Shown piece by piece: positions 18,257 to 26,041 of a stretch of 33,670 bases of DNA; position 1 is the first letter of the stretch, and the number at the start of each line of letters is the position of its first letter. The position numbers and the translations under genes are program-made. The notes beneath the pieces are model-generated. The model did not search any database, was not told the origin of the DNA, and was given only the letters and a program-made list of their open reading frames with translations. The stretch comes from an uncultured Alphaproteobacteria bacterium (GTDB lineage Bacteria; Pseudomonadota; Alphaproteobacteria; HIMB59), in the NCBI GenBank assembly GCA_902613845.1, contig CACMIW010000008.1, forward strand, positions 1 to 33,670. Direction: 5' to 3'.

Positions 18257-19118
18257 TATCAAGAATTCTTCCAGCAATTATCCTAAGTTTATTTATAGTT
18301 TCTTTAGTTCTTTTTTCAGGTGAAGTGATAATAGCATTATCTAAACATACATTTGTAGGGTCATTGGGATCAATGTGTTGTTCATAATTTTCAATTAAAT
18401 TCTTAATCATAATCTTCGCTTTTTCAGCATTCTCTGACAAAACTTTAATAATTTGTGCAACATCTACATTATCATGTTCATGATGCCAACAATCAAAATC
18501 AGTAACCATTGAAACTGATGCATATCTAATTTCAGCCTCTCTTGATAATTTAGCCTCTGGCATATTAGTCATACCAATTACATCTGCTTTCCAACTTCTA
18601 TATAAATTTGACTCAGCGTATGTAGAAAATTGAGGCCCCTCTATCACAACATAGGTTCCGTTTCTTTGATACTCTATGTTTGATTTTTTTATTGCCTCCT
18701 CACAAGCATTCATTAAACCATTGGAGGTTGGATTAGCCATGGAGACGTGAGCGACAATTTCATCATCGAAAAAAGTTTTTTTTCTGGAATAAGTTTTGTC
18801 AATATATTGATCAACTATAACAAACGTACCAGGAGAAAGTTCTTCTTTTAATGATCCAACAGCGGATATTGATACAATATCAGTTACACCTAATTTTTTG
18901 AGAGCAGCTATATTTGCTTGAAAATTTATTTTACTTGGTGAGATGTAATGGCCTTTTCCATGCCTAGGTAAAAAATAAACTTCTTTATCTTTGTAATTAG
19001 TTTTTAAAATTTGATCAGAAGGTTCACCCCATGGAGTTTCTATTTTTAATAAATCTCTATCATAAAATTCCTCTACATCATAAAGACCGCTACCACCAAT
19101 TATCGCTAATTTATTCAT
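18246..19118 (-). CDS. mtnP: S-methyl-5'-thioadenosine phosphorylase
   Basis: Phosphorolyses methylthioadenosine, a polyamine and SAM by-product, to adenine and methylthioribose-1-phosphate. The protein has 290 residues. The N-terminus IIGGSGLYD and LPRHGKGHYISPSKINFQAN are diagnostic. ISAVGSLKEELSPGTFVIVDQ is the phosphate/base region, and VIEGPQFSTYAES with IGMTNMPEAKLSREAEI contains the purine-site residues. The aspartate in MVTDFDCW suits 6-amino purines. The start overlaps the small gene at 19111 by 8 bp and the stop overlaps mtnA, so it is part of a transcription unit probably beginning at 20321. Confidence 0.96.
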   Translation of the reverse strand: MNKLAIIGGSGLYDVEEFYDRDLLKIETPWGEPSDQILKTNYKDKEVYFLPRHGKGHYISPSKINFQANIAALKKLGVTDIVSISAVGSLKEELSPGTFVIVDQYIDKTYSRKKTFFDDEIVAHVSMANPTSNGLMNACEEAIKKSNIEYQRNGTYVVIEGPQFSTYAESNLYRSWKADVIGMTNMPEAKLSREAEIRYASVSMVTDFDCWHHEHDNVDVAQIIKVLSENAEKAKIMIKNLIENYEQHIDPNDPTNVCLDNAIITSPEKRTKETINKLRIIAGRILDNEN

Positions 19119-19332
19119 TATTTAATTTTTCTCTTTTAAAATAATAGATCATTTTGTGTTTTGAGGGGATATCAGATTTATCCTTAATTACATTGACCAA
19201 CTCCCAACCTTCTTTTCCACCCTTATTAAGCCAGTCATTTTCGGACTTTAATTCTTCATCATCTAAATATTGAGTGTAAATTCTATACTCCCACTTTAAA
19301 TGCTCTTTTTTATCAAAAGTTGGGTTAATCAT
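19111..19332 (-). CDS. Small DUF4177-like protein
   Basis: A 73-residue soluble protein resembling the DUF4177 pattern: an early WEYRIYTQYL, then LNKGGKEGWELVNVI, and a final YYFKRE. Function is not known. ATG 19332 is 11 bp after the upstream small gene, and the stop overlaps the mtnP start by 8 bp. That linkage supports a real, translated gene co-expressed with methylthioadenosine salvage. No signal peptide or membrane segment. Confidence 0.75.
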   Translation of the reverse strand: MINPTFDKKEHLKWEYRIYTQYLDDEELKSENDWLNKGGKEGWELVNVIKDKSDIPSKHKMIYYFKREKLNNE

Positions 19333-19343
19333 TTCTTTATAAC

Positions 19344-19583
19344 TTACGCATTCAAATTATAGAAAAACCAGACTGCAGACAAACACCAAAGCATTAAAAA
19401 AATCTTCCCTAATTTATCTGCCTTTTTAAAATGTGATTTCATATCATTGAGTTGACTTTCATTATGTTGGTCAGTGCTATGAGAAAAATCTTTCAATTTT
19501 TTTTGATAAAAAAATTTGTATATATTTATTGCACAAGTCCAACCTGTCAATATATAGAAAATGGAAGATGATAAAGTATTCAT
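19344..19583 (-). CDS. Hypothetical small membrane protein
   Basis: A 79-residue protein that I do not recognise. Two hydrophobic segments (about 6-26, SSSIFYILTGWTCAINIYKFF, and about 59-77, LGKIFLMLWCLSAVWFFYN) flank a charged, His- and Lys-containing stretch (KDFSHSTDQHNESQLNDMKSH). A hairpin of two membrane helices with a polar loop is likely. It lies in the same direction as, and 11 bp from, the small gene leading into mtnP, consistent with one operon. Confidence 0.6.
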   Translation of the reverse strand: MNTLSSSIFYILTGWTCAINIYKFFYQKKLKDFSHSTDQHNESQLNDMKSHFKKADKLGKIFLMLWCLSAVWFFYNLNA

Positions 19584-19635
19584 AAATATTAGTTTAAAGA
19601 AAATAAAAAATTATCATATCAATAATAAAAAATAC

Positions 19636-19932
19636 TTAATTATTTTCTAAATTAATCATCTCGTCCATTTTACTCAAAGTATCCATGCAAACATTAGTGT
19701 ATGCTACTAAATTCGACATTATAAACCCTTCATCTTTTGATAATGCGATTCTCTCTGACCAATCACTGCAATAATCAATATTTTTTTCCCACACTTCATC
19801 AATGCCATACTTTGTTTCTCTAATTTCCTTTAATTGTTTCCAAAAATCATCGACTTCAATTTTTGTAATGACATTTTCATTACTATAACTAAAAAAGGGA
19901 ATTAATAAAAATAAGGCTAAGAAGGATTTCAT
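19636..19932 (-). CDS. Hypothetical exported small protein
   Basis: A 98-residue protein with an N-terminal signal peptide (MKSFLALFLLIPFFSYS, likely cut near residue 17-18). The mature part is acidic and helical-looking, with two cysteines (in NIDYCSDW and YTNVCMDT) that could form a disulfide in the periplasm. Function unknown. The start overlaps the preceding exported protein by 4 bp (ATGA), so the two are almost certainly co-translated and may act together. Confidence 0.65.
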   Translation of the reverse strand: MKSFLALFLLIPFFSYSNENVITKIEVDDFWKQLKEIRETKYGIDEVWEKNIDYCSDWSERIALSKDEGFIMSNLVAYTNVCMDTLSKMDEMINLENN

Positions 19933-20321
19933 ATTTTATCTAAATTCTTACAAGAGCCGTAGTCAAAACTATGTAATTCTTGAGATTTCATATCAATTTT
20001 GTAATTAAAAAAATTATCTACAACAATAGTATATTCTTGTCCTGACCAAGTGCCAGAAGCGTTAATCTTTTTGTTATGTATTTCATCGTCTATGAGAAAT
20101 TTTCTTTTAAATCCTGATGAGGTTTCTAATTCAATATAGCTCATAGACTCATTAATTCGAATAATAAAGCTAATAGTATTTAAATCCTCATGAGTTAAGT
20201 TGTTTTCAGTAAATATAATCCCATCAAACATCTTATATTCTTTAGGTATACATTTAAGTTCAATTAAATTTCCCCAACCTAGAGAGGGAATAAATAACAA
20301 TAAGGTTAAAAGAGTTTTCAT
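19929..20321 (-). CDS. Hypothetical exported protein
   Basis: A 130-residue protein with a signal peptide (MKTLLTLLLFIPSLGWG) very like that of the next gene, followed by a beta-rich mature region. It has two cysteines (LKCIPKEY near the N-terminus, YGSCKNL near the C-terminus), spaced as in small periplasmic beta-barrel or lipocalin-like proteins. No family recognised. It is the first gene of the run leading to mtnP-mtnA. The 93 bp upstream, up to the tRNA, carry no promoter that I can call with confidence. Confidence 0.65.
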   Translation of the reverse strand: MKTLLTLLLFIPSLGWGNLIELKCIPKEYKMFDGIIFTENNLTHEDLNTISFIIRINESMSYIELETSSGFKRKFLIDDEIHNKKINASGTWSGQEYTIVVDNFFNYKIDMKSQELHSFDYGSCKNLDKI

Positions 20322-20414
20322 TAATAAAGTTATATCTTTAGTGTCCCATGTTTGTCCCTTAAAAAAAAATATATCCTCTATGAATTAATTAAAAAGTTAA
20401 TAAGATCAATAATT

Positions 20415-20489
20415 GGTTCCGTGGTGTAACGGATAGCACAAATGACTTCGGATCATTTAGTCAGGGTTCGAATCCTTGCGGAACCGCCA
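20415..20489 (+). tRNA. tRNA-Arg (anticodon TCG)
   Basis: Complete cloverleaf of 75 nt with encoded CCA. The acceptor stem GGTTCCG/CGGAACC has seven pairs. The D arm is GTGT-AACGGATA-GCAC, and the anticodon stem AATGA/TCATT has loop CTTCGGA with TCG in the anticodon position. The T arm is CAGGG-TTCGAAT-CCTTG, the discriminator G, then CCA at 20487-20489. It reads CGA arginine codons. It is alone, converges on the EF-hand gene, and has no obvious terminator. Confidence 0.97.
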
Positions 20490-20496
20490 ATCTTAT

Positions 20497-21375
20497 TTAT
20501 AAAAAACTACCTAAACCTTGAAGCTTATTAATGAAGTCCCTAATTTGTTCGTTAATTTTTTTATTATCTATTTCTATTTGATCATTTTCATCAAAATCTA
20601 AATCAAATAAACCCTCTCTGTCTTGAAGTATTTCTTCTAGTGTGAGATCTGCGCTGTTGTCAAAATCAAAATTATTTAAAATAACTTTAGTAATCAAGGG
20701 GGTGATAGCATAACTAGAAATTATTCCAAACAGACCTGCCTCGTCAAATTCTTGACCATTTATTGTACTAAAAAAAACTAAAAGTTTAGTAGCCCTATTA
20801 ATCTCTGCATTTGAAAGTGCTTTGTTTCCAGAAACATCTAAAAAACTGAAAACATCTTCAAAACACTCTCCCTTATTCTTGGAGAAATTTGAGCAGGATA
20901 AAGATGCTTTTGAATTCATATATGATAGTACCTCTCCAAATACTAAGGTTAGACTAGCTGGGGTGTTATCGCACTTTGCGTATGTAAAAGTATTATTCGT
21001 ATTATTTAAAAAATCATAGGACTCGTCAGGATTATCTTGCTCTTCAAATACAACCTCTAAAATATCGTCATTCAGTTTCATAAAAACATTTTTAAATTCA
21101 AATATTTCACCGTTTAGATAAATCCAATCTTTATATGTCTTTGAGTCAGAAAACTGAAGATAGAAATACGCATAATCGTCTGTTTCGTCCTGGCTTTCAT
21201 AAAGATTGAAGTAGCTACTCTGAGTAATAATAAAAACATCTTCTTCTTTGGAGCAGTCATTACTCCATGTTCCATGAAATTTTTCTGGTATCAAATCTGC
21301 TGCGAATAAAAAGAATGGGCTTAATAAAGAAACTAAAAAAAAGCTTAAAAAATTTTTCACGATATAAAATATCAT
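20497..21375 (-). CDS. Exported EF-hand protein
   Basis: A 292-residue protein with a long hydrophobic N-terminus (about 1-26, ending FLFAA) typical of a signal peptide. Residues 30-135 form a beta-rich, acidic domain beginning EKFHGTWSNDCS with cysteines C41 and C135. The C-terminal half has three EF-hand loops: D180-E191 (DVSGNKALSNAE), D237-E248 (DFDNSADLTLEE) and D260-N271 (DFDENDQIEIDN, with Asn instead of Glu in the last position). Calcium binding outside the cytoplasm is expected; the biological role is unknown. It lies downstream of the PAP2 gene (gap 32 bp) and may share its transcript. Confidence 0.8.
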   Translation of the reverse strand: MIFYIVKNFLSFFLVSLLSPFFLFAADLIPEKFHGTWSNDCSKEEDVFIITQSSYFNLYESQDETDDYAYFYLQFSDSKTYKDWIYLNGEIFEFKNVFMKLNDDILEVVFEEQDNPDESYDFLNNTNNTFTYAKCDNTPASLTLVFGEVLSYMNSKASLSCSNFSKNKGECFEDVFSFLDVSGNKALSNAEINRATKLLVFFSTINGQEFDEAGLFGIISSYAITPLITKVILNNFDFDNSADLTLEEILQDREGLFDLDFDENDQIEIDNKKINEQIRDFINKLQGLGSFL

Positions 21376-21407
21376 AAAAATCCATATATATAAAATTATA
21401 TGTATTT

Positions 21408-22844
21408 TTAATTAGAATTTTTCTTAGTCAGCCAAGAAGGTTTTTTTAATTGGTTTAAATTAAGATCCTCTGGAAAATTTTTAAAGATATCATTGAGCCC
21501 CTTAATTATTACATATGTGATTATAAAACTCATAATCGTATCACTCAAAAAATGATCACCCTCCATAATTCTTAATAATGAGATTAAAAGAATTGAAGCA
21601 TATGCAAATGTGTTCCATGAAGTTTTATTGAAAATTATTAGTAAAGCCAAAGATAACGTAAAAAAAGACACGTCACCTGAAACGAAACTACAATTGGTAC
21701 TGCAATAATCAACATTTAACCATGGAATGGTAAATGGCTCTTCTCCTCCAAATTGAATGGTGTCATTAGGCCTTGCACGACCCCACAAATTTTTAAAAAT
21801 AGAGTTTACAACAATACCTGTTCCGATAATAAGACAAGAAAACAAGTAAGCCCATTCTCTAACAGCAACATTTAAAATTTTTTCTTTATAATAAATTTGT
21901 TTGAAAACAGCAGCTATGGGGACAAAGAAAACTAATAAAGCCATAAGTGGTAGCAACATCTTACGAACAAAATAGATAAACCAGTCAGACTCTGAAGCAA
22001 TAAATTTACCGTCCTGTCCAAAAAATAGGCCACTAACAGTTATGTCTAATGAGGGAAATATGAAAAATACTATAGAGAGTAGGAGGGTTATGGTTAGGGT
22101 TTTAAAGTAAAAATTAAAATTCAAGTAAAGAGAGAAAATGTTTGTATAAAAATTGGAAATATTACTTGAAATTATTTCAACGTTATTGTTTGGGATTAAT
22201 TTGTCATTCTCTGATGTAAATAGCTTTTTTTTATCTGCTAGTTTTTTTGAAATAAATATTGTTGAAAGATATGCAACAAGCGTGCCACCAAAGATATCAC
22301 TAATAAAGTGAGCACCGACTATGACTCTCGTGGATGCAATAATAATTGCAATGGTTATCAATGCATTTTTAATTTTCGGAAAGAGAAATATCATACAAAA
22401 GATAAAAGCAAAAATAGTTGCAGTATGACCTGATGGGAATGAATGCCATTTGGAGTCAAATTGTATTATATCTAAAGATTTTAATTCAAAGCCATTATAT
22501 AAGACTGGCCTTGGTCTTCCAAAGATATGTTTTAATATTTGTGTAACCATGCCACTTAATAAGATATTTAAAAAAATAAATAGACTAATGTCACTTACAG
22601 TTTCCATAATCTGATTTTTACTTTTTATAATTTTTATTAAGCCCCAGATTAAAATAGTAGGTACAAAAAAATATAAAGAGTCACCAAAGTGAGTGAGTGT
22701 TCCAAAAAGAGACTTTGTTTGATGATTAATACTGTCAAAAAAAGAAGCTACTGAATAATCAAATAATAAGAAAAAAAAAGCTCCAATTAACAGATAAATA
22801 CTTACTCTTTTTTCTTGCGAGTTTAACTGATTGAAGAAAGTCAT
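21408..22844 (-). CDS. Membrane phosphatase with two PAP2 domains
   Basis: A 478-residue membrane protein in which two phosphatidic-acid-phosphatase type 2 domains are joined. Domain one (about 1-200) has all three motifs: K105-x6-RP ending RPRP, FPSGHT (H140) and R173-x5-H179-x3-D183. Domain two (about 245-465) has KNLWGRARP (351-359) and R425-x5-H431-x3-D435. In place of PSGH it has VSGD (388-391), preceded by a cysteine-containing stretch. Such enzymes dephosphorylate lipid phosphates in the envelope (undecaprenyl diphosphate, lipid A, phosphatidylglycerol phosphate); which one is unknown. The start overlaps the preceding glycosyltransferase-like gene by 4 bp (ATGA), implying a joint role in an envelope glycolipid. 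Confidence 0.9.
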   Translation of the reverse strand: MTFFNQLNSQEKRVSIYLLIGAFFFLLFDYSVASFFDSINHQTKSLFGTLTHFGDSLYFFVPTILIWGLIKIIKSKNQIMETVSDISLFIFLNILLSGMVTQILKHIFGRPRPVLYNGFELKSLDIIQFDSKWHSFPSGHTATIFAFIFCMIFLFPKIKNALITIAIIIASTRVIVGAHFISDIFGGTLVAYLSTIFISKKLADKKKLFTSENDKLIPNNNVEIISSNISNFYTNIFSLYLNFNFYFKTLTITLLLSIVFFIFPSLDITVSGLFFGQDGKFIASESDWFIYFVRKMLLPLMALLVFFVPIAAVFKQIYYKEKILNVAVREWAYLFSCLIIGTGIVVNSIFKNLWGRARPNDTIQFGGEEPFTIPWLNVDYCSTNCSFVSGDVSFFTLSLALLIIFNKTSWNTFAYASILLISLLRIMEGDHFLSDTIMSFIITYVIIKGLNDIFKNFPEDLNLNQLKKPSWLTKKNSN

Positions 22845-24331
22845 AATTTATTAAAGTTGATATTTATGAATGATTTTGTTGTCATATCGAGTATGGTTTT
22901 ATTTATTGAGTCACTATCTTCTATTGGCATTGTATCAAGGGAACTAAATTTGAATTCTATTTGGCAATCTGAAAAATAGTCTGGTTTCACTTTGTCACTA
23001 AAAAACAACATTAAATCTAGTGGATAATTTTCTTCCAATATAAATTCGGATTTTTTTATATCACAATTTAAATCATTTTTTAAAGTATCATAGATAACGG
23101 GACTCAATGTTTTATTCTTATATTGTGAATAAAAAAAGACTGATGTAAAAAATACAACTAAAATCAAAGAAAATGAGATAGTTTTATATACTGTAGTTAA
23201 GGATTTTTCTTGGAAAGAAAAAACTGGATTAATTAATGATACTAAAATTATCATTAAATAAAAAATATAATTTATCTGAGGTATCTCTGAAGTACTGTGA
23301 TAAAGCGAGGTATCAAAATAAATTATGCCTGCTGGTATAAAAAAAAGGGTAACTAAAACTATTTTCGACCATTTTAATTCAACAAATTCTAATGTTCTAA
23401 AAATATAAATAGACATTATTGGTAATAAAAAGACTAAAATCGATATATTTAATTTATTAGAAAAAATAAACATAAACCAACAAAGAATTATTGAAAAAAG
23501 GAATATAATCAATTCCTTATTCCAGTTAATTCTTTTTATGCCATTATAAAAAATAGAAATAATTAGCAAACTTAATAAAGGTAGTAAAAAAATAACACTC
23601 TTTGAAAGTTTCTTTAATAAAATATTTGGATCGAAATTAAGTATGGAATAGTAATCCGTTTTATTAATACCTTGAATAATCAGAAAAACTAAAAAAGATA
23701 TATAAATAAAACTTAGATAAGAAATTAAGTTAAGACGTTTTTTTTTCTCTAGCTTTAAATTAAATAATTTTATGAATATCAAAAATGTTATTAATATAAC
23801 AAAATAGAAATTATTGAGAATTAATGCAATTAAACTAAATAATATAAAAAAAAATACATTATAAAAATTTTCATCATCGAAAATTTTTAATAAATAATAG
23901 AATATTAATAAAGTCACCAAGCCTGAAATAAGAGAACCATCAATGGTTATCATTGAAATTAAAATTGTGCCACTTAACATCACTGCTGTAAGAGGCATTA
24001 AATAATTGAGGTCATAAAATTTTAATTTAATAATTTTATATGAGACAAAAATTAATAATCCTAAGTATATAAAATTCGGTAGTCTAAATAGAAAGTAATT
24101 GTTAAAACCAAAAAAATTCGTGAGCTTTGATGCGATATTTAAAAACATCAAATGTGGATTGAAAAACTCTGAAAAATTTGAAACTAATTCATTATCTTTA
24201 ATTGTGATAAGAATTTTTATGTCTTCAATAGAAATATATGGTGCACCTAAAGTTATTGCACCGAGTAATCCAATCCAAATAATTGTGAAAAAAACAGTCG
24301 GAATATTATCTAGGAATCTAAAGATGCTCAT
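22841..24331 (-). CDS. Polytopic membrane protein, probable GT-C (ArnT/PMT-like) glycosyltransferase
   Basis: A 496-residue protein with about twelve hydrophobic segments and a short soluble C-terminal domain (about 410-496). The first large loop holds acidic residues (YISIEDIKILITIKDNE). It is followed by FFNPHLMFLNIASKL and FLFRLPNFIYLGLL, which recall the N/K-P-P-L and RLPS segments of lipid-linked-sugar transferases such as ArnT. Homology is distant, so substrate and donor are not predicted. The 4-bp overlap with a PAP2 phosphatase fits a pathway using polyprenyl-phosphate sugars. Very AT-rich, with Lys-, Ile-, Phe- and Asn-rich composition. A transporter or a wholly unknown membrane protein remains possible. 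Confidence 0.65.
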   Translation of the reverse strand: MSIFRFLDNIPTVFFTIIWIGLLGAITLGAPYISIEDIKILITIKDNELVSNFSEFFNPHLMFLNIASKLTNFFGFNNYFLFRLPNFIYLGLLIFVSYKIIKLKFYDLNYLMPLTAVMLSGTILISMITIDGSLISGLVTLLIFYYLLKIFDDENFYNVFFFILFSLIALILNNFYFVILITFLIFIKLFNLKLEKKKRLNLISYLSFIYISFLVFLIIQGINKTDYYSILNFDPNILLKKLSKSVIFLLPLLSLLIISIFYNGIKRINWNKELIIFLFSIILCWFMFIFSNKLNISILVFLLPIMSIYIFRTLEFVELKWSKIVLVTLFFIPAGIIYFDTSLYHSTSEIPQINYIFYLMIILVSLINPVFSFQEKSLTTVYKTISFSLILVVFFTSVFFYSQYKNKTLSPVIYDTLKNDLNCDIKKSEFILEENYPLDLMLFFSDKVKPDYFSDCQIEFKFSSLDTMPIEDSDSINKTILDMTTKSFININFNKL

Positions 24332-24402
24332 TTTCTGATTTAACTAAGTTTAGTAGCATATAGATCTAATTTATTCTATATATTGTGGTTATTTCAATTT
24401 TC

Positions 24403-24431
24403 TTGATGTTATTTTTACCCGTAATTATAAT
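24403..24431 (+). promoter_or_regulatory. Sigma70-type promoter
   Basis: TTGATG (24403-24408) and TATAAT (24426-24431) are separated by exactly 17 bp, the best housekeeping-type promoter I saw in the window. Start of transcription would be near 24438, just ahead of tandem hairpins. The nearest + strand genes are the small ORF at 24565 and the aminotransferase at 24691. Confidence 0.65.
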
Positions 24432-24437
24432 CAAAAA

Positions 24438-24538
24438 TAAGAGATTAATCTCTTTTTACAGCCTTATAGAAGCGGCTTTTTTCTTAGTGGGCCACTTCTT
24501 TCTTAAAGGGTTAGGACAAATTGTTCTAACCCTTTTTT
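24438..24538 (+). ncRNA. Candidate small RNA or attenuator leader
   Basis: About 100 nt bounded by a good promoter and a strong terminator, with no ORF inside. Hairpin one is AAGAGA-TTAA-TCTCTT (24439-24454) plus T3. Hairpin two is AGCC (24460-24463) with GGCT (24474-24477) plus a T6 tract. Hairpin three is the terminator at 24506-24538. AGAAGCGGC (24468-24476) can also pair, with one C-A mismatch, to GCCACTTCT (24491-24499), which would break hairpin two. That mutually exclusive pairing looks like termination control of the downstream genes, but a free sRNA is equally possible. Confidence 0.45.
24506..24538 (+). terminator. Rho-independent terminator
   Basis: The stem AAGGGTTAGGAC (24506-24517) pairs with GTTCTAACCCTT (24523-24534) over 12 positions with one G-U pair and a 5-base loop, followed by further T residues (TTTTTT in total). 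It lies on the + strand although no + strand gene precedes it, so it must end the short transcript from the promoter at 24403 or act as an attenuator. Confidence 0.85.
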
Positions 24539-24564
24539 GATTTCTATATTATCCTTTTTTAAAG

Positions 24565-24690
24565 ATGTTGAAGTTAATTTTCATGATACTCTTCTTTTTT
24601 ATTGGATATTTTCTTGCTGATACAGGATTAGTGGATATTCCATTTAGAAATATTCCAATTTTTGAAAGTTTATATGAGGTTGTAGATTAA
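24565..24690 (+). CDS. Possible 41-aa small membrane protein
   Basis: A short frame from ATG 24565 to TAA 24688-24690, immediately followed by the aminotransferase ATG (TAA-ATG). It encodes one hydrophobic segment (MLKLIFMILFFFIGYFLA, residues 1-18) and a short tail rich in Ile and Phe with acidic residues. The Shine-Dalgarno is poor (AAAG). The exact abutment with the next start favours a coupled small gene or an upstream regulatory ORF; chance is not excluded in AT-rich DNA. I recognise no family. Confidence 0.45.
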   Translation: MLKLIFMILFFFIGYFLADTGLVDIPFRNIPIFESLYEVVD

Positions 24691-26041
24691 ATGATTAATA
24701 CAGATAAAGTTTTACATGGTTTTACCGATCTTAAAAATTTAAATGTACTTGGTCCTATTGTTTTAAACCAAGCGAAAGGAATATATGTTTACGATCAAGA
24801 TGGAAAAAAATATTTAGATGCCAATTCAGGATTATGGAATTCTGTGGTTGGTTTCGATCATCCCAGAATGGTTGAAACAGCAAAAAAACAATATGAAAAA
24901 TTTTCTGGTTACCACGCCTTTTTTTGGAAGAATATCTGAACCAGCTGTAGAACTTGCAGATAAATTAATTGAAATATCTCCTTTCACGGATGGTAAAGTT
25001 TTTTTTACAAACTCAGGATCTGAAGCTAATGACACTACTGTAAAATTATTATGGTTTATTAATAAAAGAAAAGGGCATCCCAATCGAAGGAAAATAATTA
25101 CTCGAATAAATTCATATCATGGTGTAACGGCTGTTTCTGCTTCGATGACAGGAAAACCATACAATAGTGAATTTGGATTACCCTTAGATGGTTTTTTACA
25201 TTCAGCTTGTCCTCATTATTGGAAATTTGGCTTAGAAAAAGAGAGTGAGGAAATGTTTACCAAAAGAATGGGTGAAGATTTAGAAAATTTAATTTTAAGA
25301 GAGGGACCTGATACCATTGCAGGTTTTTTTGCAGAACCTGTTATGGGGGCAGGTGGTGTGATACCTCCTTCAAAAGGATATTTTGAGATAGTTCAAAAAA
25401 TTTTAAAAAAATACAATATTCCATTTATTGCTGATGAGGTAATTTGTGGTTTTGGTAGAACTGGTAACTTATGGGGATCTCAAACATACAATATTGATCC
25501 CGATATTATTATTGCCTCTAAATGTATAACATCAGGTTTTTTTCCACTCGGTGCAGTTATTTTGGGAGAAAAAATGACAAAAGAAATGATGGAGGCTTCT
25601 TATGAGGCAGAGGAATTTTTTCATGGCTTCACAGCCGGTGGACATCCTGTAGGTTGTGCCCTAGCGCTAGAAGCAATTGATATTATAATTAATGAGAAAA
25701 TGATTGAAAATGTTAGACACCTTGAGCCAATTTTTATGGGTGGTTTAAAGAACTTTGAAGATTTAGAGTTTATAGGTGAGTCTCGCGGCATTGGACTTAT
25801 GGGTGCTTTAGAGATGGTTCAAGATAAAAAAAATAAACTACCCTTCGATGGTTCGATATCCATTGGCGAGCGTGTTGCTAATAAGTGTATTGAAAATGGT
25901 TTGATATGTAGACCTCTTGGACCATCAATTGTGTTATGTCCCCCTTTTATTACATCGGAGGAGGAGATGGGTATAATATTTGATACTCTAGAGAAAACTC
26001 TTAAAGAAGTATTTAGTGAAGTTAAATCTTTAGGACAATAG
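24691..26041 (+). CDS. Class III (omega-amino acid type) aminotransferase, interrupted by a single-base frameshift
   Basis: PLP-dependent aminotransferase of the fold-type I, class III family (relatives act on beta-alanine, putrescine, taurine or 4-aminobutyrate, often with pyruvate). As written, the frame from ATG 24691 stops after 82 codons in YHAFFWKNI; the rest continues in another frame. Removing one T from T7 at 24919-24925 gives YHAFFGRISEPAVELADKL, the expected family sequence, and a 449-aa protein. The corrected protein shows FFTNSGSEAND, HGVTAVSASMTGKP, ADEVICGFGRTG (D248) and the PLP lysine K277 in ASKCITSG. GAGGT-like GAGG at 24676-24679 precedes the start. The 3' end overlaps qor by 20 bp. 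Amino donor not predictable from sequence. Confidence 0.9.

Noticed and set aside
18257-18277. TTG start for mtnA seven codons upstream
   Set aside because: It deepens the overlap with mtnP and adds residues not typical of the family; ATG 18256 fits better.
20415-24331. Genomic island integrated at tRNA-Arg
   Set aside because: I saw no integrase and no direct repeat of the tRNA 3' end downstream, and composition looks like the neighbours.
24486-24496. Palindrome AGTGG-G-CCACT
   Set aside because: The one-base centre cannot form a hairpin; it is better explained as part of the alternative pairing in the leader.
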